A stretch of 64,000 nucleotides of DNA from Streptomyces qinzhouensis (GTDB lineage Bacteria > Actinomycetota > Actinomycetes > Streptomycetales > Streptomycetaceae): positions 3,472,001-3,536,000 of the forward strand of contig NZ_CP042266.1 in assembly GCF_007856155.1 (NCBI RefSeq), written 5' to 3'. The position numbers and the translations under genes were made by a program. The stretch's first letter is position 1. Each line of letters starts with the position of its first letter. The notes beneath the pieces were generated by a model. It was not told the DNA's origin, made no database searches, and saw only the letters and a program-made list of their open reading frames with translations. Shown here in pieces: positions 33,250 to 42,225 of the stretch.

Positions 33250-33504
33250 TCACCCTCCTGCGAACGGCGGCAGCACCTCGACCGTGCCGCCCTCCGCAAG
33301 CTGTACGGTCTGATGGTCACGCGTCCCGACGGGCGCGCCGTCGACGAGGAACGAGCAGCTCTTGAGCACCCGGGTCAGTTCGCCCGGGTGGCGTTCGCGC
33401 ACCGCGTCGAGCGCATCGGCCAGCGTCCTCGCCGTATACGGCTCCTCCGCGACCCCGGCCGCCGCCTTGGCGCCCGCCCAGTAGCGGATGGTCCCCGCCG
33501 GCAT
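33250..33504 (-). CDS. MoaD/ThiS-like small sulfur-carrier protein
   Basis: 84 residues with a beta-grasp pattern (MPAGTIRYWAGAKAAAGVAE, LKSCSFLVDGAPVG). It ends in LPPFAGG, the C-terminal Gly-Gly that is thiocarboxylated by E1-like enzymes. It could supply sulfur for molybdopterin or another cofactor. No moaE or E1 enzyme is adjacent. Its stop overlaps the start region of the repeat-rich membrane protein gene, so the two are co-transcribed. Confidence 0.88.
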   Translation of the reverse strand: MPAGTIRYWAGAKAAAGVAEEPYTARTLADALDAVRERHPGELTRVLKSCSFLVDGAPVGTRDHQTVQLAEGGTVEVLPPFAGG

Positions 33505-33551
33505 GCGCAGCTCCCCTCGTCCTTACTTGGTACGTCCTGCATGGGCCTCCA

Positions 33552-34424
33552 TCATGGGCCATCGGCGGGCGCCGCACGGTCCGTGAGCCAGACCGCGAGG
33601 CGCTCCAGCAACCCGTCCCCGGCGGCGCTCTCGGCATGGCCCATGCCCGGTTCCAGCCAGAGCTCGGCCGGTCCCGCGGCGGCGAGCATCCGGGGGTGGT
33701 CGACCGGGAAGTACGCGTCGCGGTCGCCGTGCACGATCAGCAGTGGAGTGGGCGCGATCAGCGGCACCGCCTCCACCGGGGAGAGCGGGACGGGATCCCA
33801 GGCGCGGTCGTGGATACGGGTGCGGAGCCCGTACCGGCCCACGGCCCGGCCGAGCGGGTGGGAGATCATCCACTGGACCCGGCGCATAGGGGGCGTACCC
33901 CGGTAATACCAGCGCGCGGGAGCACTGACGGCGGCCACGGCGTCCGTACATGCCTCCGTGCGCCCCCCGCGTCCGGCGGAGTACAGGGCCGCATGGCGGA
34001 GCACGACCGAGCCGCCCATCGAGAAACCGACGGTGGCGATCCGCGGATGCCCCTGCGCCCGGGCCCAGGCGATGGCGGCGACCAGGTCGAGTACCTCCCG
34101 GTCGCCGAGTGTGGAGTGGCCGCCGGACCGGCCGTGACCTCGGAAGGAGAAGGTCACGACGGCGGCATGGGCGGCAAAGGCGTCGGCCGCCCGGCGGATG
34201 GCGGGCCGGTCGGCTGAGCCGGTGAAACCGTGTGCCACGACGATGGCGGGACCGGGTTCCGGGGAACCACCCCGGTCCTCACCGTCCGGAACCGAACGGC
34301 GACATGGTTGATAAACCGCCTCAATACGGACACCATCGGAGGTCCGGAGCTGCGCGCGCCGGACACCGGACGTGACCGGATCGACGTCCACAGTGTGAAA
34401 TCGGCCCTCTGGCTCGGAGCGCAT
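33552..34424 (-). CDS. Alpha/beta hydrolase
   Basis: 290 residues. Canonical fold with the oxyanion region [20 protein letters not shown], the nucleophile elbow VGFSMGGSV (Ser), the acid in [16 protein letters not shown] and the His in [16 protein letters not shown] is typical of serine esterases and monoglyceride-lipase-like enzymes. No signal peptide; the substrate is unknown. It lies upstream of the MoaD-like gene (about 47 bp) and is divergent from glnR. Confidence 0.9.
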   Translation of the reverse strand: MRSEPEGRFHTVDVDPVTSGVRRAQLRTSDGVRIEAVYQPCRRSVPDGEDRGGSPEPGPAIVVAHGFTGSADRPAIRRAADAFAAHAAVVTFSFRGHGRSGGHSTLGDREVLDLVAAIAWARAQGHPRIATVGFSMGGSVVLRHAALYSAGRGGRTEACTDAVAAVSAPARWYYRGTPPMRRVQWMISHPLGRAVGRYGLRTRIHDRAWDPVPLSPVEAVPLIAPTPLLIVHGDRDAYFPVDHPRMLAAAGPAELWLEPGMGHAESAAGDGLLERLAVWLTDRAAPADGP

Positions 34425-34575
34425 GTGGGCTATTCTGCTGGGAATGAGGATCCGGGCGACGCAGCCCCCGGGTCCTTTTGCGTTTCCGGCCTGTTGTTAC
34501 GAGCAGGTGAACCGGCAGGCCGCCGGAGCCGCACACGACCCGCGTCCTCGCAGGGACCGAGGAGGAACCGACGTC

Positions 34576-34641
34576 ATGGACGAGCGAGACGAGCGAGACG
34601 AGCGAACCGCGCACGGTACGGGAGCGGGCGAGGCCCGATGA
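34576..34641 (+). CDS. 21-codon upstream frame overlapping the glnR start
   Basis: ATG at 34576 follows GGAGGA with nine-base spacing, a far better ribosome-binding site than the one in front of glnR. The frame encodes a short acidic/basic peptide starting [14 protein letters not shown], partly from a threefold 9-bp repeat. Its TGA overlaps the glnR ATG (ATGA, 34638-34641). This fits a translationally coupled upstream ORF. No homology is known to me. Confidence 0.45.
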   Translation: MDERDERDERTAHGTGAGEAR

Positions 34642-35432
34642 GCTCCCTGCTGCTTCTGACGAACGCCCTCCAGCCGTCGACGGAGGTACTGCCCGCGCTC
34701 GGGCTGCTGCTGCACAACGTGCGGGTGGCCCCGGCCGAGGGCCCGGCGCTGGTGGACACCCCCGGCGCGGACGTGATCCTGGTCGACGGGCGGCGCGATC
34801 TGCCGCAGGTGCGGTCGCTCTGTCAGCTGCTGCGCTCGACCGGACCCGGCTGTCCCCTGATGCTGGTGGTCACCGAGGGCGGTCTGGCGGCCGTCACCGC
34901 GGACTGGGGCATCGACGACGTCCTGCTCGACACGGCGGGCCCGGCGGAGGTCGAGGCCCGGCTGCGGCTGGCCCTGGGCCGCGCCCAGGCCGGTGCCGAC
35001 GACTCCCCCATGGAGATCCGCAACGGCGATCTGTCGGTCGACGAGGCGACGTACAGCGCGAAGCTGAAGGGCCGGGTGCTGGACCTGACCTTCAAGGAGT
35101 TCGAGCTGCTGAAGTATCTGGCGCAGCACCCGGGGCGGGTCTTCACCCGGGCCCAGCTGCTCCAGGAGGTGTGGGGCTACGACTACTTCGGCGGTACGCG
35201 GACCGTCGACGTCCATGTACGGCGGCTGCGGGCGAAGCTCGGGCCGGAGCACGAGTCGCTGATCGGCACCGTCCGGAACGTGGGTTACCGCTTCGTGGCG
35301 CCGGAGAAGGTGGAGCGGGAGGCGGCGGCCGCCGCCCGGACCGACACCGGGGCGGGATCCGGGGCGGGGCCGAAGGCGGCGCCCCGGGAACAGCCGCGGG
35401 CCGCCGCCGCGGCGACCGGTACCGCAGAGTAA
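34638..35432 (+). CDS. glnR: Global nitrogen regulator GlnR (orphan OmpR-type)
   Basis: 264 residues. Activates nitrogen assimilation genes (glnA, amtB-glnK-glnD and others) in streptomycetes. The receiver ([38 protein letters not shown]) lacks the acidic pair and the conserved Lys of phosphorylated regulators, as known for GlnR; it dimerises through a charge network instead. The winged-helix DNA-binding domain (residues ~125-220) contains [19 protein letters not shown] and [15 protein letters not shown]. The C-terminal ~40 residues are Ala/Gly-rich. No histidine kinase is adjacent. It is preceded by a possible coupled upstream ORF. Confidence 0.95.
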   Translation: MSSLLLLTNALQPSTEVLPALGLLLHNVRVAPAEGPALVDTPGADVILVDGRRDLPQVRSLCQLLRSTGPGCPLMLVVTEGGLAAVTADWGIDDVLLDTAGPAEVEARLRLALGRAQAGADDSPMEIRNGDLSVDEATYSAKLKGRVLDLTFKEFELLKYLAQHPGRVFTRAQLLQEVWGYDYFGGTRTVDVHVRRLRAKLGPEHESLIGTVRNVGYRFVAPEKVEREAAAAARTDTGAGSGAGPKAAPREQPRAAAAATGTAE

Positions 35433-35522
35433 CCACCGCCCCCGGGCACCTGGCCCGTCCGGCCTGTGAGATACCCCGGACGACCTGCCCGGAGAGGGGT
35501 CACCCCGCGTAGACTGCCGCGC

Positions 35523-36545
35523 GTGGCCAAGGTGACGCGGGACGACGTTGCGCGACTGGCGGGGACTTCGACCGCCGTCGTCAGCTACGTCATCAACAAC
35601 GGACCCCGGCCGGTCGCCCCGGCAACGCGCGAGCGGGTACTCGCCGCGATCAAGGAGCTGGGGTACCGCCCGGACCGGGTGGCCCAGGCGATGGCATCGC
35701 GCCGTACCGATCTCATAGGGATGGTCGTCCCCGACGCCCGGCAGCCGTTCTTCGCGGAGATGGCGCACGCGGTCGAACAGGCCGCCGCCGAGCGCGGGAA
35801 AATGGTCCTGGTCGGCAATTCGGACTACCGCCGCGAGCGTGAGGTCCACTATCTGCGGGCGTTCCTCGGTATGCGGGTCTCCGGGCTGATCCTGGTCAGC
35901 CAGGGCCTGACGGAGAGCGCGGCGGCCGAGATCGAGGCGTGGGAGGCGCGGGTCGTGCTGCTGCACGAGCGCCCCGAGGCCATCGACGACGTCGCGGTCG
36001 TCACCGACGACATCGGGGGCGCCCAGCTCGCCACCCGCCATCTGCTGGAGCACGGTCACGCCTATGTCGCCTGTCTCGGCGGCCCCGACGACACCCCACC
36101 CGTCGGCGACCCGGTCACCGACCATGTCGAGGGCTGGCGACGGGCGATGCTGGAGTCCGGGCGCTCGGTGGAGGGCCGGCTCTTCCAGGCGCCCTTCAAC
36201 CGTTACGACGCCTATCAGGTCGCGCTGAAGCTGCTGTCGGGCCCCGACCGCCCGCCCGCGATCTTCTGTTCGACGGACGACCAGGCGATCGGTGTGCTGC
36301 GGGCGGCGCGGGAGCTGCGGATCGATGTACCGCAGGATCTCGCGGTGGCCGGCTTCGACGATGTCAAGGAAGCCCATCTGACCGACCCCCCGCTGACAAC
36401 GGTCGCCTCGGACCGCCCGGCGATGGCCCGCGCGGCGGTCGATCTGGTCCTGGACGACAGCCTCCGCCTCCCGGGCTCCCGCCGCGACCGGGTCCGGCAG
36501 TTCCCGTCGGGGCTGGTCATCCGGCGGTCTTGCGGCTGTACGTAA
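35523..36545 (+). CDS. LacI-family transcriptional regulator
   Basis: 340 residues. The N-terminal HTH is [20 protein letters not shown], the hinge helix region has [19 protein letters not shown], and a periplasmic-binding-protein-like sugar sensor domain follows (DAIRR-type positions [31 protein letters not shown]). The start is a GTG at 35523. No transporter or glycosidase is adjacent, so the inducer and regulon are unknown. It may respond to a carbohydrate taken up elsewhere. Confidence 0.92.
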   Translation: MAKVTRDDVARLAGTSTAVVSYVINNGPRPVAPATRERVLAAIKELGYRPDRVAQAMASRRTDLIGMVVPDARQPFFAEMAHAVEQAAAERGKMVLVGNSDYRREREVHYLRAFLGMRVSGLILVSQGLTESAAAEIEAWEARVVLLHERPEAIDDVAVVTDDIGGAQLATRHLLEHGHAYVACLGGPDDTPPVGDPVTDHVEGWRRAMLESGRSVEGRLFQAPFNRYDAYQVALKLLSGPDRPPAIFCSTDDQAIGVLRAARELRIDVPQDLAVAGFDDVKEAHLTDPPLTTVASDRPAMARAAVDLVLDDSLRLPGSRRDRVRQFPSGLVIRRSCGCT

Positions 36546-36602
36546 ACCTGCGCTCGCAGTTGCCGGGCGGGGGTCCGGGGAGATCGAATGAGACGGGACA
36601 GG

Positions 36603-37640
36603 TCAGCCCGGTTCGGCTCTCGCACCCCCCGCTGACGGCGGTCGGCGCCGCGGGGGCGGCTCGAACCCGGGGCCCGAGAACCGGGCGGAGGACAGCTGGG
36701 CGTCCGCCATGCCGCGCATATGGACCAGGAGCGAGTCGGCGAAGCGCATCGCGTCACGGCGGACACCCTCGTCGTCCGTCACGCACTCCAGCTCACGGGG
36801 AAGTTTGCCGTGAGCGGTCACGGCGTGCCGCATGGCGACAGTCAAGGCCTCGTCGTTGAAGGCGTCAGCGGCCTCCTGCAACGAGCAGCCGCGTTCCCTC
36901 CACAGGATCAGGACCCCGTTGTAAGGGTCTGAGGTCGACAGTTCACGGGGGAAGCCGATCAGGTCGTTGGAGAAACCCGTATGGTCGACGACGGCCAGCC
37001 GCAGCTGGTTCCAGGCCGGCAGTCTGCGTACCGTCTCGGGTACGTCGATGTCGAGTCCGTACTCACCGAGATCGACGCTGACGGCTGTGGCGGACGAATG
37101 GCGCCGGTGATCGGTGTGCTGCGCGAGCGTGAGTCCGGACCCGGTGTGCTTCACCACGCATTCCCTGTAGTTGGCGACGAAGTAGTCCTCCCACGACTGC
37201 CGGTACCTCTTCACCCATCCCGGTGAGCGCCCCGCCTCCATCCGGGTCAGGACATCGGCCAGTGCCTCGGCCTGTCGGCTCTTCGGCTTCCCTCCGTCGA
37301 TCACCTCGACAAGCGGGTCGACCACCTGTCCGCACCGTCGGAAGTCCCCCGCCGCGGCGCCCTCGCTCAGCTCCATATCGATCCAGTACGCGTACGCGAA
37401 CACACAGGCGGCGGTGATCAGCCGCTCAGGACTGGCCCAGGGATGGGCGAGCGCTGTCGTGTACGCCAGCCGCCCTCCCCCCACTTCCCACGCCTTGGCG
37501 TCGGTGAACAGCTCAAAGGAGTCGGCCCACTGCCACATCGCGTCATAAGCCTGTCGGTAAGACGGATTGGGCTCGTGCGGTGGCATCGGCAGATAGAGCT
37601 CGGGCATGACCAGCCCGCGCAACTCGTCGGAGTCGTCCAT
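36603..37640 (-). CDS. Terpene synthase-like protein with altered metal motifs
   Basis: 345 residues of the class I terpene synthase fold. The NSE region reads NDLIGFPRE (225-233), with Gly where the metal-binding Ser is expected. The aspartate-rich motif is IDMELSE (87-93) instead of DDxxD/E. An Arg pair (RRH, 179-181) sits near the usual pyrophosphate sensor position. It may still bind a prenyl diphosphate but have altered metal needs or a non-cyclase reaction. The C-terminal ~25 residues are Pro/Arg-rich. It follows a 43-residue gene by 14 bp, with GGGAAGGGAG before the ATG. Confidence 0.75.
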   Translation of the reverse strand: MDDSDELRGLVMPELYLPMPPHEPNPSYRQAYDAMWQWADSFELFTDAKAWEVGGGRLAYTTALAHPWASPERLITAACVFAYAYWIDMELSEGAAAGDFRRCGQVVDPLVEVIDGGKPKSRQAEALADVLTRMEAGRSPGWVKRYRQSWEDYFVANYRECVVKHTGSGLTLAQHTDHRRHSSATAVSVDLGEYGLDIDVPETVRRLPAWNQLRLAVVDHTGFSNDLIGFPRELSTSDPYNGVLILWRERGCSLQEAADAFNDEALTVAMRHAVTAHGKLPRELECVTDDEGVRRDAMRFADSLLVHMRGMADAQLSSARFSGPGFEPPPRRRPPSAGGARAEPG

Positions 37641-37654
37641 GGTCTCCCTTCCCG

Positions 37655-37786
37655 CTAGTAGTCGATCGGCGGCTGCCGGCCGGTGGCCGTGTGGGCGGAG
37701 ACAGCGTCTTCGGTGAGCGTGGCCGCGACGTCCGCGGCGGGACGGTGCCGGCGCTCCCGCTCCTGCTGATTCTTGCTGCTGGCCAT
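37655..37786 (-). CDS. 43-residue protein preceding the atypical terpene synthase
   Basis: Starts MASSKNQQERERRHRPAADV at the ATG 37784-37786 and ends GRQPPIDY. It is hydrophilic and rich in Arg, Glu and Gln in the first half, with no Cys and no membrane segment. It ends 14 bp before the terpene synthase start and is surely co-transcribed. It could be a dedicated small partner of the synthase or simply an unrelated peptide. I recognise no family. Confidence 0.6.
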   Translation of the reverse strand: MASSKNQQERERRHRPAADVAATLTEDAVSAHTATGRQPPIDY

Positions 37787-38246
37787 GTACGTGCCCCCTG
37801 GACCAGGCGCTGGGGTGGGTGGTCCGGGAGGCGACGACCAGCTCACACCCGGATACGCCGACGGTCCGTTTCGGGTCGAACTACGTCCGGATGCGGTTCA
37901 GTTCACCACTGGCGGTCCGGTCCCGAAAGAGACTCGCCGCCGCCGATGTGGTGCGCGCGCTGCCACTTTGCGCGCTTGTGAACCTCGTCGTTCGGCACGG
38001 CGGACATGGCCGCGTCGTATGCGATGTCTCGGGGCTGGGGCAGTGATGGTGAGAGACAGTCGGCCCCAGGCTCGACCACGGGGACGGGCAGCCGCGCGAG
38101 CGTACGGCTCCCCTTCGCCCCACTGGCCGGGCACCCGCTCACGGCCCTGTGACCGTGCGCGGATGCCCGGCGAGCGGATGCCGTGGCGCTGTGCGTCGGT
38201 ACAGGTCAGCCCACCCGCGACCTGGTGACGTCCGGCGCCGGTTCTC
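37787..38246. other. Intergenic region between the terpene cassette and the GntR gene
   Basis: 460 bp. Several short open frames exist on both strands, but none has a good ribosome-binding site together with a recognisable product. The promoter of the leftward terpene cassette must lie here (37790-37950 is the likely place). I see no insertion-sequence ends. Confidence 0.4.
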
Positions 38247-38972
38247 TTACTGCTCGCCCAGGTTGGTGATCCACCGCAGGATGGTGGAGCCACCGGAGAC
38301 CTTGACGGCGACCTCAACCACGCGGCCGTCCGCGAGGTAGACGGTCCGGACGACCTGGGTGACAACGACGTCCCTGGCGGTCAAGCCCAGTGCCTCCTTC
38401 TCCGCGACAGTCGGCAGACGGGACGTCACCTCCTCCAGGACGTAGTCCTGTTCCACGCCGAGGCGTTCCGCGGCGAGTTCGCGTGATCCGCCTGTGGACA
38501 CCGGTTCCGTCAGCTCCGGTGTGGCGGCGATGACGTAGGCGGGGTAGTAGGAGCTGCTGATGTGCACGGGTGTGCCGTTACGGCTGACGATCCGCCGACG
38601 GACGTGGACCGGAGTGCCCGGAGTGACATCGAGCCGCGGGGCGACGAGTTCGTCGGCGCCAACCGTTCCTGTCTCCAGGACTCGGGAAGTCTCCCCGCCG
38701 CCGAGGGCCGTACCGGTGTGCTGATGCAGACGGACACGTACGGAGATGTTGTTGCTGATCGGCCCTGCGACAACGGTGCCGACGCCCGGCTTCGGCAGGG
38801 TCAAGCCTTCCATCTTGAGGGCGCGATACGCACGGTTCGCTGTCGTGTTGGCGACGTTGAACTGTTCGCAGACCTCGCGCAGCGACGGCATCACGTCGCC
38901 CGGTGCCAGTGCTCCGTCCTGAATCTGTTGGCGGTAGTGCGCCGCGATGGCCGCGTATCCCACCTGGGCCAT
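38247..38972 (-). CDS. GntR-family (HutC/UTRA subfamily) regulator
   Basis: 241 residues. The winged helix is in residues 1-70 (IAAHYRQQIQDGALAPGDVM, VANTTANRAYRALKMEGL). The UTRA ligand domain follows (GTPVHVRRRIVSRNGTPVHI, SSYYPAYV), ending at VSGGSTILRWITNLGEQ. UTRA regulators bind small effectors such as amino sugars or histidine derivatives. It is divergent from the HAD gene across a ~165-bp region with a near-perfect palindrome, its probable operator. Confidence 0.9.
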   Translation of the reverse strand: MAQVGYAAIAAHYRQQIQDGALAPGDVMPSLREVCEQFNVANTTANRAYRALKMEGLTLPKPGVGTVVAGPISNNISVRVRLHQHTGTALGGGETSRVLETGTVGADELVAPRLDVTPGTPVHVRRRIVSRNGTPVHISSSYYPAYVIAATPELTEPVSTGGSRELAAERLGVEQDYVLEEVTSRLPTVAEKEALGLTARDVVVTQVVRTVYLADGRVVEVAVKVSGGSTILRWITNLGEQ

Positions 38973-39017
38973 GCCGGTCTCCCTTCCTTCTGGCTGTGCC
39001 GGCCCCGCCCGTACAGG

Positions 39018-39055
39018 GTGCAGCGCTACACATTGAAGGGGAAGAGAAGCGCTAC
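39018..39055. promoter_or_regulatory. Palindrome in the GntR/HAD intergenic region
   Basis: GTGCAGCGCTACAC (39018-39031) is symmetric apart from one base pair, with core AGCGCT. AGCGCTAC recurs at 39048-39055 (26 bp later). The site sits between the divergent GntR and HAD genes, where a GntR operator is expected. Confidence 0.5.
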
Positions 39056-39138
39056 TGGTTCACCCTCACTGCGCGGAGTCGGCGCCCGGTGATCTCAGGC
39101 TCGGAGTAGCCCGCCACGGGCGGCCATAGTCTGTTGTC

Positions 39139-39807
39139 GTGATCCGTACTGTTGTGTTCGATATCGGAGAGACCCTGGTACGGGACGACCGTTACTGGGC
39201 CGGGTGGGCGGAATGGCTCAATGTGCCGCAGCACACGCTCTCGGCTCTGGTCGGCGCCGTCGTGGTTCAGGGCCGTGACAATGCCGACGCCCTCCGTCTG
39301 ATCCATCCCGGACTGGATGTCGCGGCCGAGTACGCGGCGCGGGAAGCAGCAGGTCGCGGTGAGGTCCTCGGCGAGTCCGATCTTTACGACGACGTGCGTC
39401 CGGCCCTTACCGGACTCCGTGCCGTGGGTGTCCGCGTCGTGATCGCAGGAAACCAGACGTCCCGTGCCGGGGAGCTGTTGCGTGCTCTCGGTCTGCCTGC
39501 CGACGCGGTGGCGGTCTCGGGCGAGTGGCGTGTGGCCAAGCCGTCTAAGGAATTCTTCGAACAGGTGCTGCGCCTGGCAGGCACACCGGCCAACGAGACG
39601 CTGTACGTCGGCGATCACCCGGCGAACGACATCGGCCCTGCGGCCGCCTGCGGTCTGCGTACGGCCCATCTGAGGCGCGGCCCCTGGGGCTTCTACTGGG
39701 CCGACGATCCGAAGGTCCGCAGCACGGCCGACTGGTGCATCGATGCACTTCACGACCTTCTCCCGATCGCCACTCGGGAAAAGTGGACCAATCACCCCAG
39801 GGTGTAG
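39139..39807 (+). CDS. HAD-superfamily hydrolase
   Basis: 222 residues. Motif I is VFDIGETLV (nucleophile Asp8, with Gly in place of the usual second Asp), motif II is VIAGNQTS, motif III Lys lies in RVAKPSKEFF, and motif IV is YVGDHPANDIGPA. This is a class I HAD with an N-terminal helical cap. The DxG variant of motif I occurs in several phosphatase and dehalogenase-like groups, so the reaction is not predictable. The GTG start at 39139 sits just after the divergent promoter shared with GntR, its likely regulator. Confidence 0.88.
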   Translation: MIRTVVFDIGETLVRDDRYWAGWAEWLNVPQHTLSALVGAVVVQGRDNADALRLIHPGLDVAAEYAAREAAGRGEVLGESDLYDDVRPALTGLRAVGVRVVIAGNQTSRAGELLRALGLPADAVAVSGEWRVAKPSKEFFEQVLRLAGTPANETLYVGDHPANDIGPAAACGLRTAHLRRGPWGFYWADDPKVRSTADWCIDALHDLLPIATREKWTNHPRV

Positions 39808-39882
39808 AGGTGTGCCATTCGCCTGCTCATGGCCGGTTGCGCAGGTACGTTCGGCGAAGAGTGCTTCGGACGGAGATCAGCC

Positions 39883-41076
39883 ATGCCCGCACCACGTGCA
39901 CGGGATTTAGGTCTGCGGATCGCATACCAACGCAGCGTCAGAAGACCGAAGCTGACGCAGCAGCAGCTAGCAGACGCAGCCGGGATTCATGTGGGCACGC
40001 TCCGTAAAATCGAGCGTGGCGCCAGATACGCCAGCGACAGCGTGCTCATGGCGATCGCCGATGCCCTGGGAATCGACGTATCAGAGCTGACCGAAAGGCA
40101 TGACTGGACCGCCGATCGCGTCCGCGCAACGCTTCCCTCGTTGTCAGCGGCCATTGCCACCTATGACGCACCCGAGGACGGGCCGATCCGCCCGTTGGGT
40201 GAGCTTCGGGGAGCAGTGGCCCAGGCGTCCAGAAGGCGTCTGAACGCCCAGTACGTCGCGATCAGCGAGGACATCGACTCACTCATCACGGAGCTGCTGA
40301 GGGCCTTCGCCACGGCGACCGGCCGCGAGCGTGCCGATGTTGCCCGTCTCCTTGTATCGGCATGCCGCAGTGCGGACGCCGTGGCCTTCAAGTTCCGTGC
40401 CCACGATCTCTCCGCGCGGCTCATCGAACTGATGAGGTGGGTTACGGCCTGCACGGAGGATCCGCTGATGGAGGCGGCTGTCGCCTACGTACGCACTGAG
40501 ACCTTCTTCGCGGCCCAGGCCCACAGCGCCGGGCTGAAGGCTCTGGAGCGGGCTATGGACCAGATGCCGAGTCCCGGATCCCGAGAGGCTGAGGCCGCGC
40601 TCGGCGCACTCCACATGCGAGCGTCCGTTGTCGCGGCGAGGGCTCACTCCGCCTCCGCCGCCTACCACCATCTCGCGGAAGCACGCCGTCTCGCCCAATG
40701 CCTGCCTGAAGGCACATACAACGGAACTGCCTTCGGGCCAGGTTCTGTACGGATCCACGAGGTCTCGGTAGCGGTCGGTCTCGGTGGCGAGCACACAACC
40801 GCCGCTCTGGATGTGGCACGCCGATGGAAGCCGGACGAGGAACTTCCCAAGGAGCGCAGGTCAGGATTCTTCATCGAGCTCGCCCGCGCACAGCTCTGGT
40901 CCGCCCGCGCGGACGACGCCTACGACTCCCTCAAAAGCGCTCGGCACATCGCCCCCTTGCACACTCGGGAGCACCCATGGGTCCGCGCCGATATCAGCAC
41001 GATCAGACGACTGAAGCGCGCTGAAGCCGACGATTTGAGCCGCTTCGCGGAATGGTGCCACGCCGGACACGATTGA
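39883..41076 (+). CDS. XRE-TPR regulator with a TTA codon
   Basis: 397 residues. An N-terminal XRE helix-turn-helix (KLTQQQLADAAGIHVGTLRK, residues ~22-70) is followed by ~300 residues of helical repeats of the tetratricopeptide kind (EAALGALHMRASVVAARAHS, AYHHLAEARRLAQCLPEG). Such Streptomyces proteins act as regulators of development or antibiotic production and often sense peptides or small proteins. The ninth codon is TTA (39907-39909), so translation should need the bldA leucyl-tRNA made late in growth. The ATG at 39883 is preferred; an upstream ATG at 39829 is possible. Five small genes follow. Confidence 0.85.
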   Translation: MPAPRARDLGLRIAYQRSVRRPKLTQQQLADAAGIHVGTLRKIERGARYASDSVLMAIADALGIDVSELTERHDWTADRVRATLPSLSAAIATYDAPEDGPIRPLGELRGAVAQASRRRLNAQYVAISEDIDSLITELLRAFATATGRERADVARLLVSACRSADAVAFKFRAHDLSARLIELMRWVTACTEDPLMEAAVAYVRTETFFAAQAHSAGLKALERAMDQMPSPGSREAEAALGALHMRASVVAARAHSASAAYHHLAEARRLAQCLPEGTYNGTAFGPGSVRIHEVSVAVGLGGEHTTAALDVARRWKPDEELPKERRSGFFIELARAQLWSARADDAYDSLKSARHIAPLHTREHPWVRADISTIRRLKRAEADDLSRFAEWCHAGHD

Positions 41077-41165
41077 CCCGGGTGACCCGCACTGGGTCAC
41101 TTACCACCGATCTGCGCCTGCACCATCATTCCCGTCCGCGCAAACACCGCAGATGGGGCCATGCC

Positions 41166-41444
41166 ATGGCACATTCACCACCGCTCAAAGCACAAGAGCT
41201 TCCGGGCGACTCCGAACCGCCCGCCGACGAAGCCGCCATGACCATCAAGGTGTACAGAGTGGATGCCGACGGAACCCGGCTGCCGGTACACACCGTAGTC
41301 CGCGTCCCCAGGGCCGATGAAACGACCGTTGTCCCTGCGTTCACTCCCTACCCGCCCTGCCTCTGCCTGAACTGCATCGACCCGAACCGCGACATCGGTC
41401 CGGCGAAGCAGAAGTACGTCACGGAGGCGAACCGTGACCGATAG
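41166..41444 (+). CDS. 92-residue protein with a CLCLNC motif
   Basis: Begins MAHSPPLKAQELPGDSEPPA. A small beta-rich central part (MTIKVYRVDADGTRLPVHTV) is followed by PPCLCLNCIDPNRDIG, three closely spaced Cys suited to metal or sulfur chemistry. It starts 90 bp after the XRE-TPR gene and its end overlaps the start of the next gene by 11 bases. An internal ATG (MTIKVYRV) is an alternative start. Function unknown. Confidence 0.65.
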   Translation: MAHSPPLKAQELPGDSEPPADEAAMTIKVYRVDADGTRLPVHTVVRVPRADETTVVPAFTPYPPCLCLNCIDPNRDIGPAKQKYVTEANRDR

Positions 41445-41616
41445 GCCCGCCCTCGTCTCCGAGCCCGTTCCCGAGTACTGCGTCTACTGCGAACGGCCGG
41501 TCGAGCGGTCCGAGGAGAACCTCGTGATGCTCGGGTTCTCCGCCTCCGGGGCGCGGCCCTCGTTGTACGCGCATCCCGAGTGCCCCCGCCCCCGCAAGGT
41601 GCGGGCGAGGCGCTGA
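41434..41616 (+). CDS. 60-residue putative zinc-binding protein
   Basis: GTG at 41434, overlapping the previous gene. It contains C16-x2-C19 (YCVYCERPVERSEE) and H47-x2-C50 (AHPECPRPRK), a treble-clef-like set of four ligands that could hold one zinc ion. The tail is basic (KVRARR), as in small nucleic-acid-binding or adaptor proteins. GGAGGCGAACC precedes the start. Confidence 0.65.
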   Translation: MTDRPALVSEPVPEYCVYCERPVERSEENLVMLGFSASGARPSLYAHPECPRPRKVRARR

Positions 41617-41727
41617 AGGCTCCCGTACGCGCCGCAGCCCCAAATGCCCCGCGTACGGGAACGGTCCCGGCCCCGCATACAACCCCCGGCACGGGGCCGG
41701 GACCACCCACCTCACGTACACAAAAAC

Positions 41728-41761
41728 GCCCCGAGAGACCGGTGCAACGGTCCATCGGGGC
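41728..41761. terminator. Two-tier hairpin after the 60-residue gene
   Basis: Outer stem GCCCCGA (41728-41734)/TCGGGGC (41755-41761), inner stem GACCG/CGGTC, loop GTGCAA. It sits ~110 bp past the 60-residue gene and ~40 bp before the next one. It may be a terminator or a regulated hairpin that partitions the small-gene train. Confidence 0.5.
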
Positions 41762-41803
41762 TCAACCGACCAGCCAGGCATTGAGAAGGAGCTGATCCGT
41801 CGT

Positions 41804-42067
41804 ATGCGAAACCTTATCCACCGAGTCCTCAACCGGTTACGGGCTTTCCTCAACCCGCCGACCCTGGTCGTCGTCCTGGTTCCGGCACCGGTCCGAACCG
41901 ACCCCTGGGCCCGGCCCTGGACCAGTCCCGACAAGGAGCAGGCTCAGGCCATCCTCCAGACCCGGGCCCGGCGCAGGGTCGTCGTCGCGCCGTACGGGAT
42001 CCGGCTCGCGCAGCCCGTCGCCGTACGGGCATCACGGCCCGGGCATGCCTGGACGTGGGTCGGGTGA
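41804..42067 (+). CDS. 87-residue protein with a TTA codon
   Basis: Starts MRNLIHRVLNRLRAFL, an amphipathic or membrane-associating helix followed by a hydrophobic stretch (LVVVLVPAPV). The second half is basic (LQTRARRRVVVAPYGIRLA). Codon 12 is TTA (41837-41839), the second bldA-type codon in this cluster. The stop overlaps the next GTG (GTGA, 42064-42067), so the downstream small gene is translationally coupled. No family recognised. Confidence 0.6.
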   Translation: MRNLIHRVLNRLRAFLNPPTLVVVLVPAPVRTDPWARPWTSPDKEQAQAILQTRARRRVVVAPYGIRLAQPVAVRASRPGHAWTWVG

Positions 42068-42225
42068 CCCTCGAAGGGCTCCTGGCCAAGGCCCCGGAAC
42101 CGGTAACCGCCGACTGCCGCGTCTGTGGGCGGGCCACCACCGTGCCCGTAGAGGTACGGCCCGGGCAGGTCGCGTGCCCCGAACACATCACCGACGCCCT
42201 CAACACACCCGGAGCCCGCTCGTGA
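42064..42225 (+). CDS. 53-residue putative zinc-binding protein
   Basis: GTG at 42064 within a GTGA overlap; the stop at 42223-42225 overlaps the next GTG. The peptide starts VTLEGLLAKAPEPVTADC and has CRVCGR followed ~20 residues later by ACPEHI, a CxxC...CxxH set like the 60-residue protein nearby. Both overlaps and the conserved ligand pattern argue for a real gene although it is very short. Confidence 0.6.
   Translation: MTLEGLLAKAPEPVTADCRVCGRATTVPVEVRPGQVACPEHITDALNTPGARS

Noticed and set aside
37903..38142. Short gene on the minus strand between the terpene cassette and GntR
   Set aside because: No ribosome-binding site, no recognisable product and competing open frames on the other strand.
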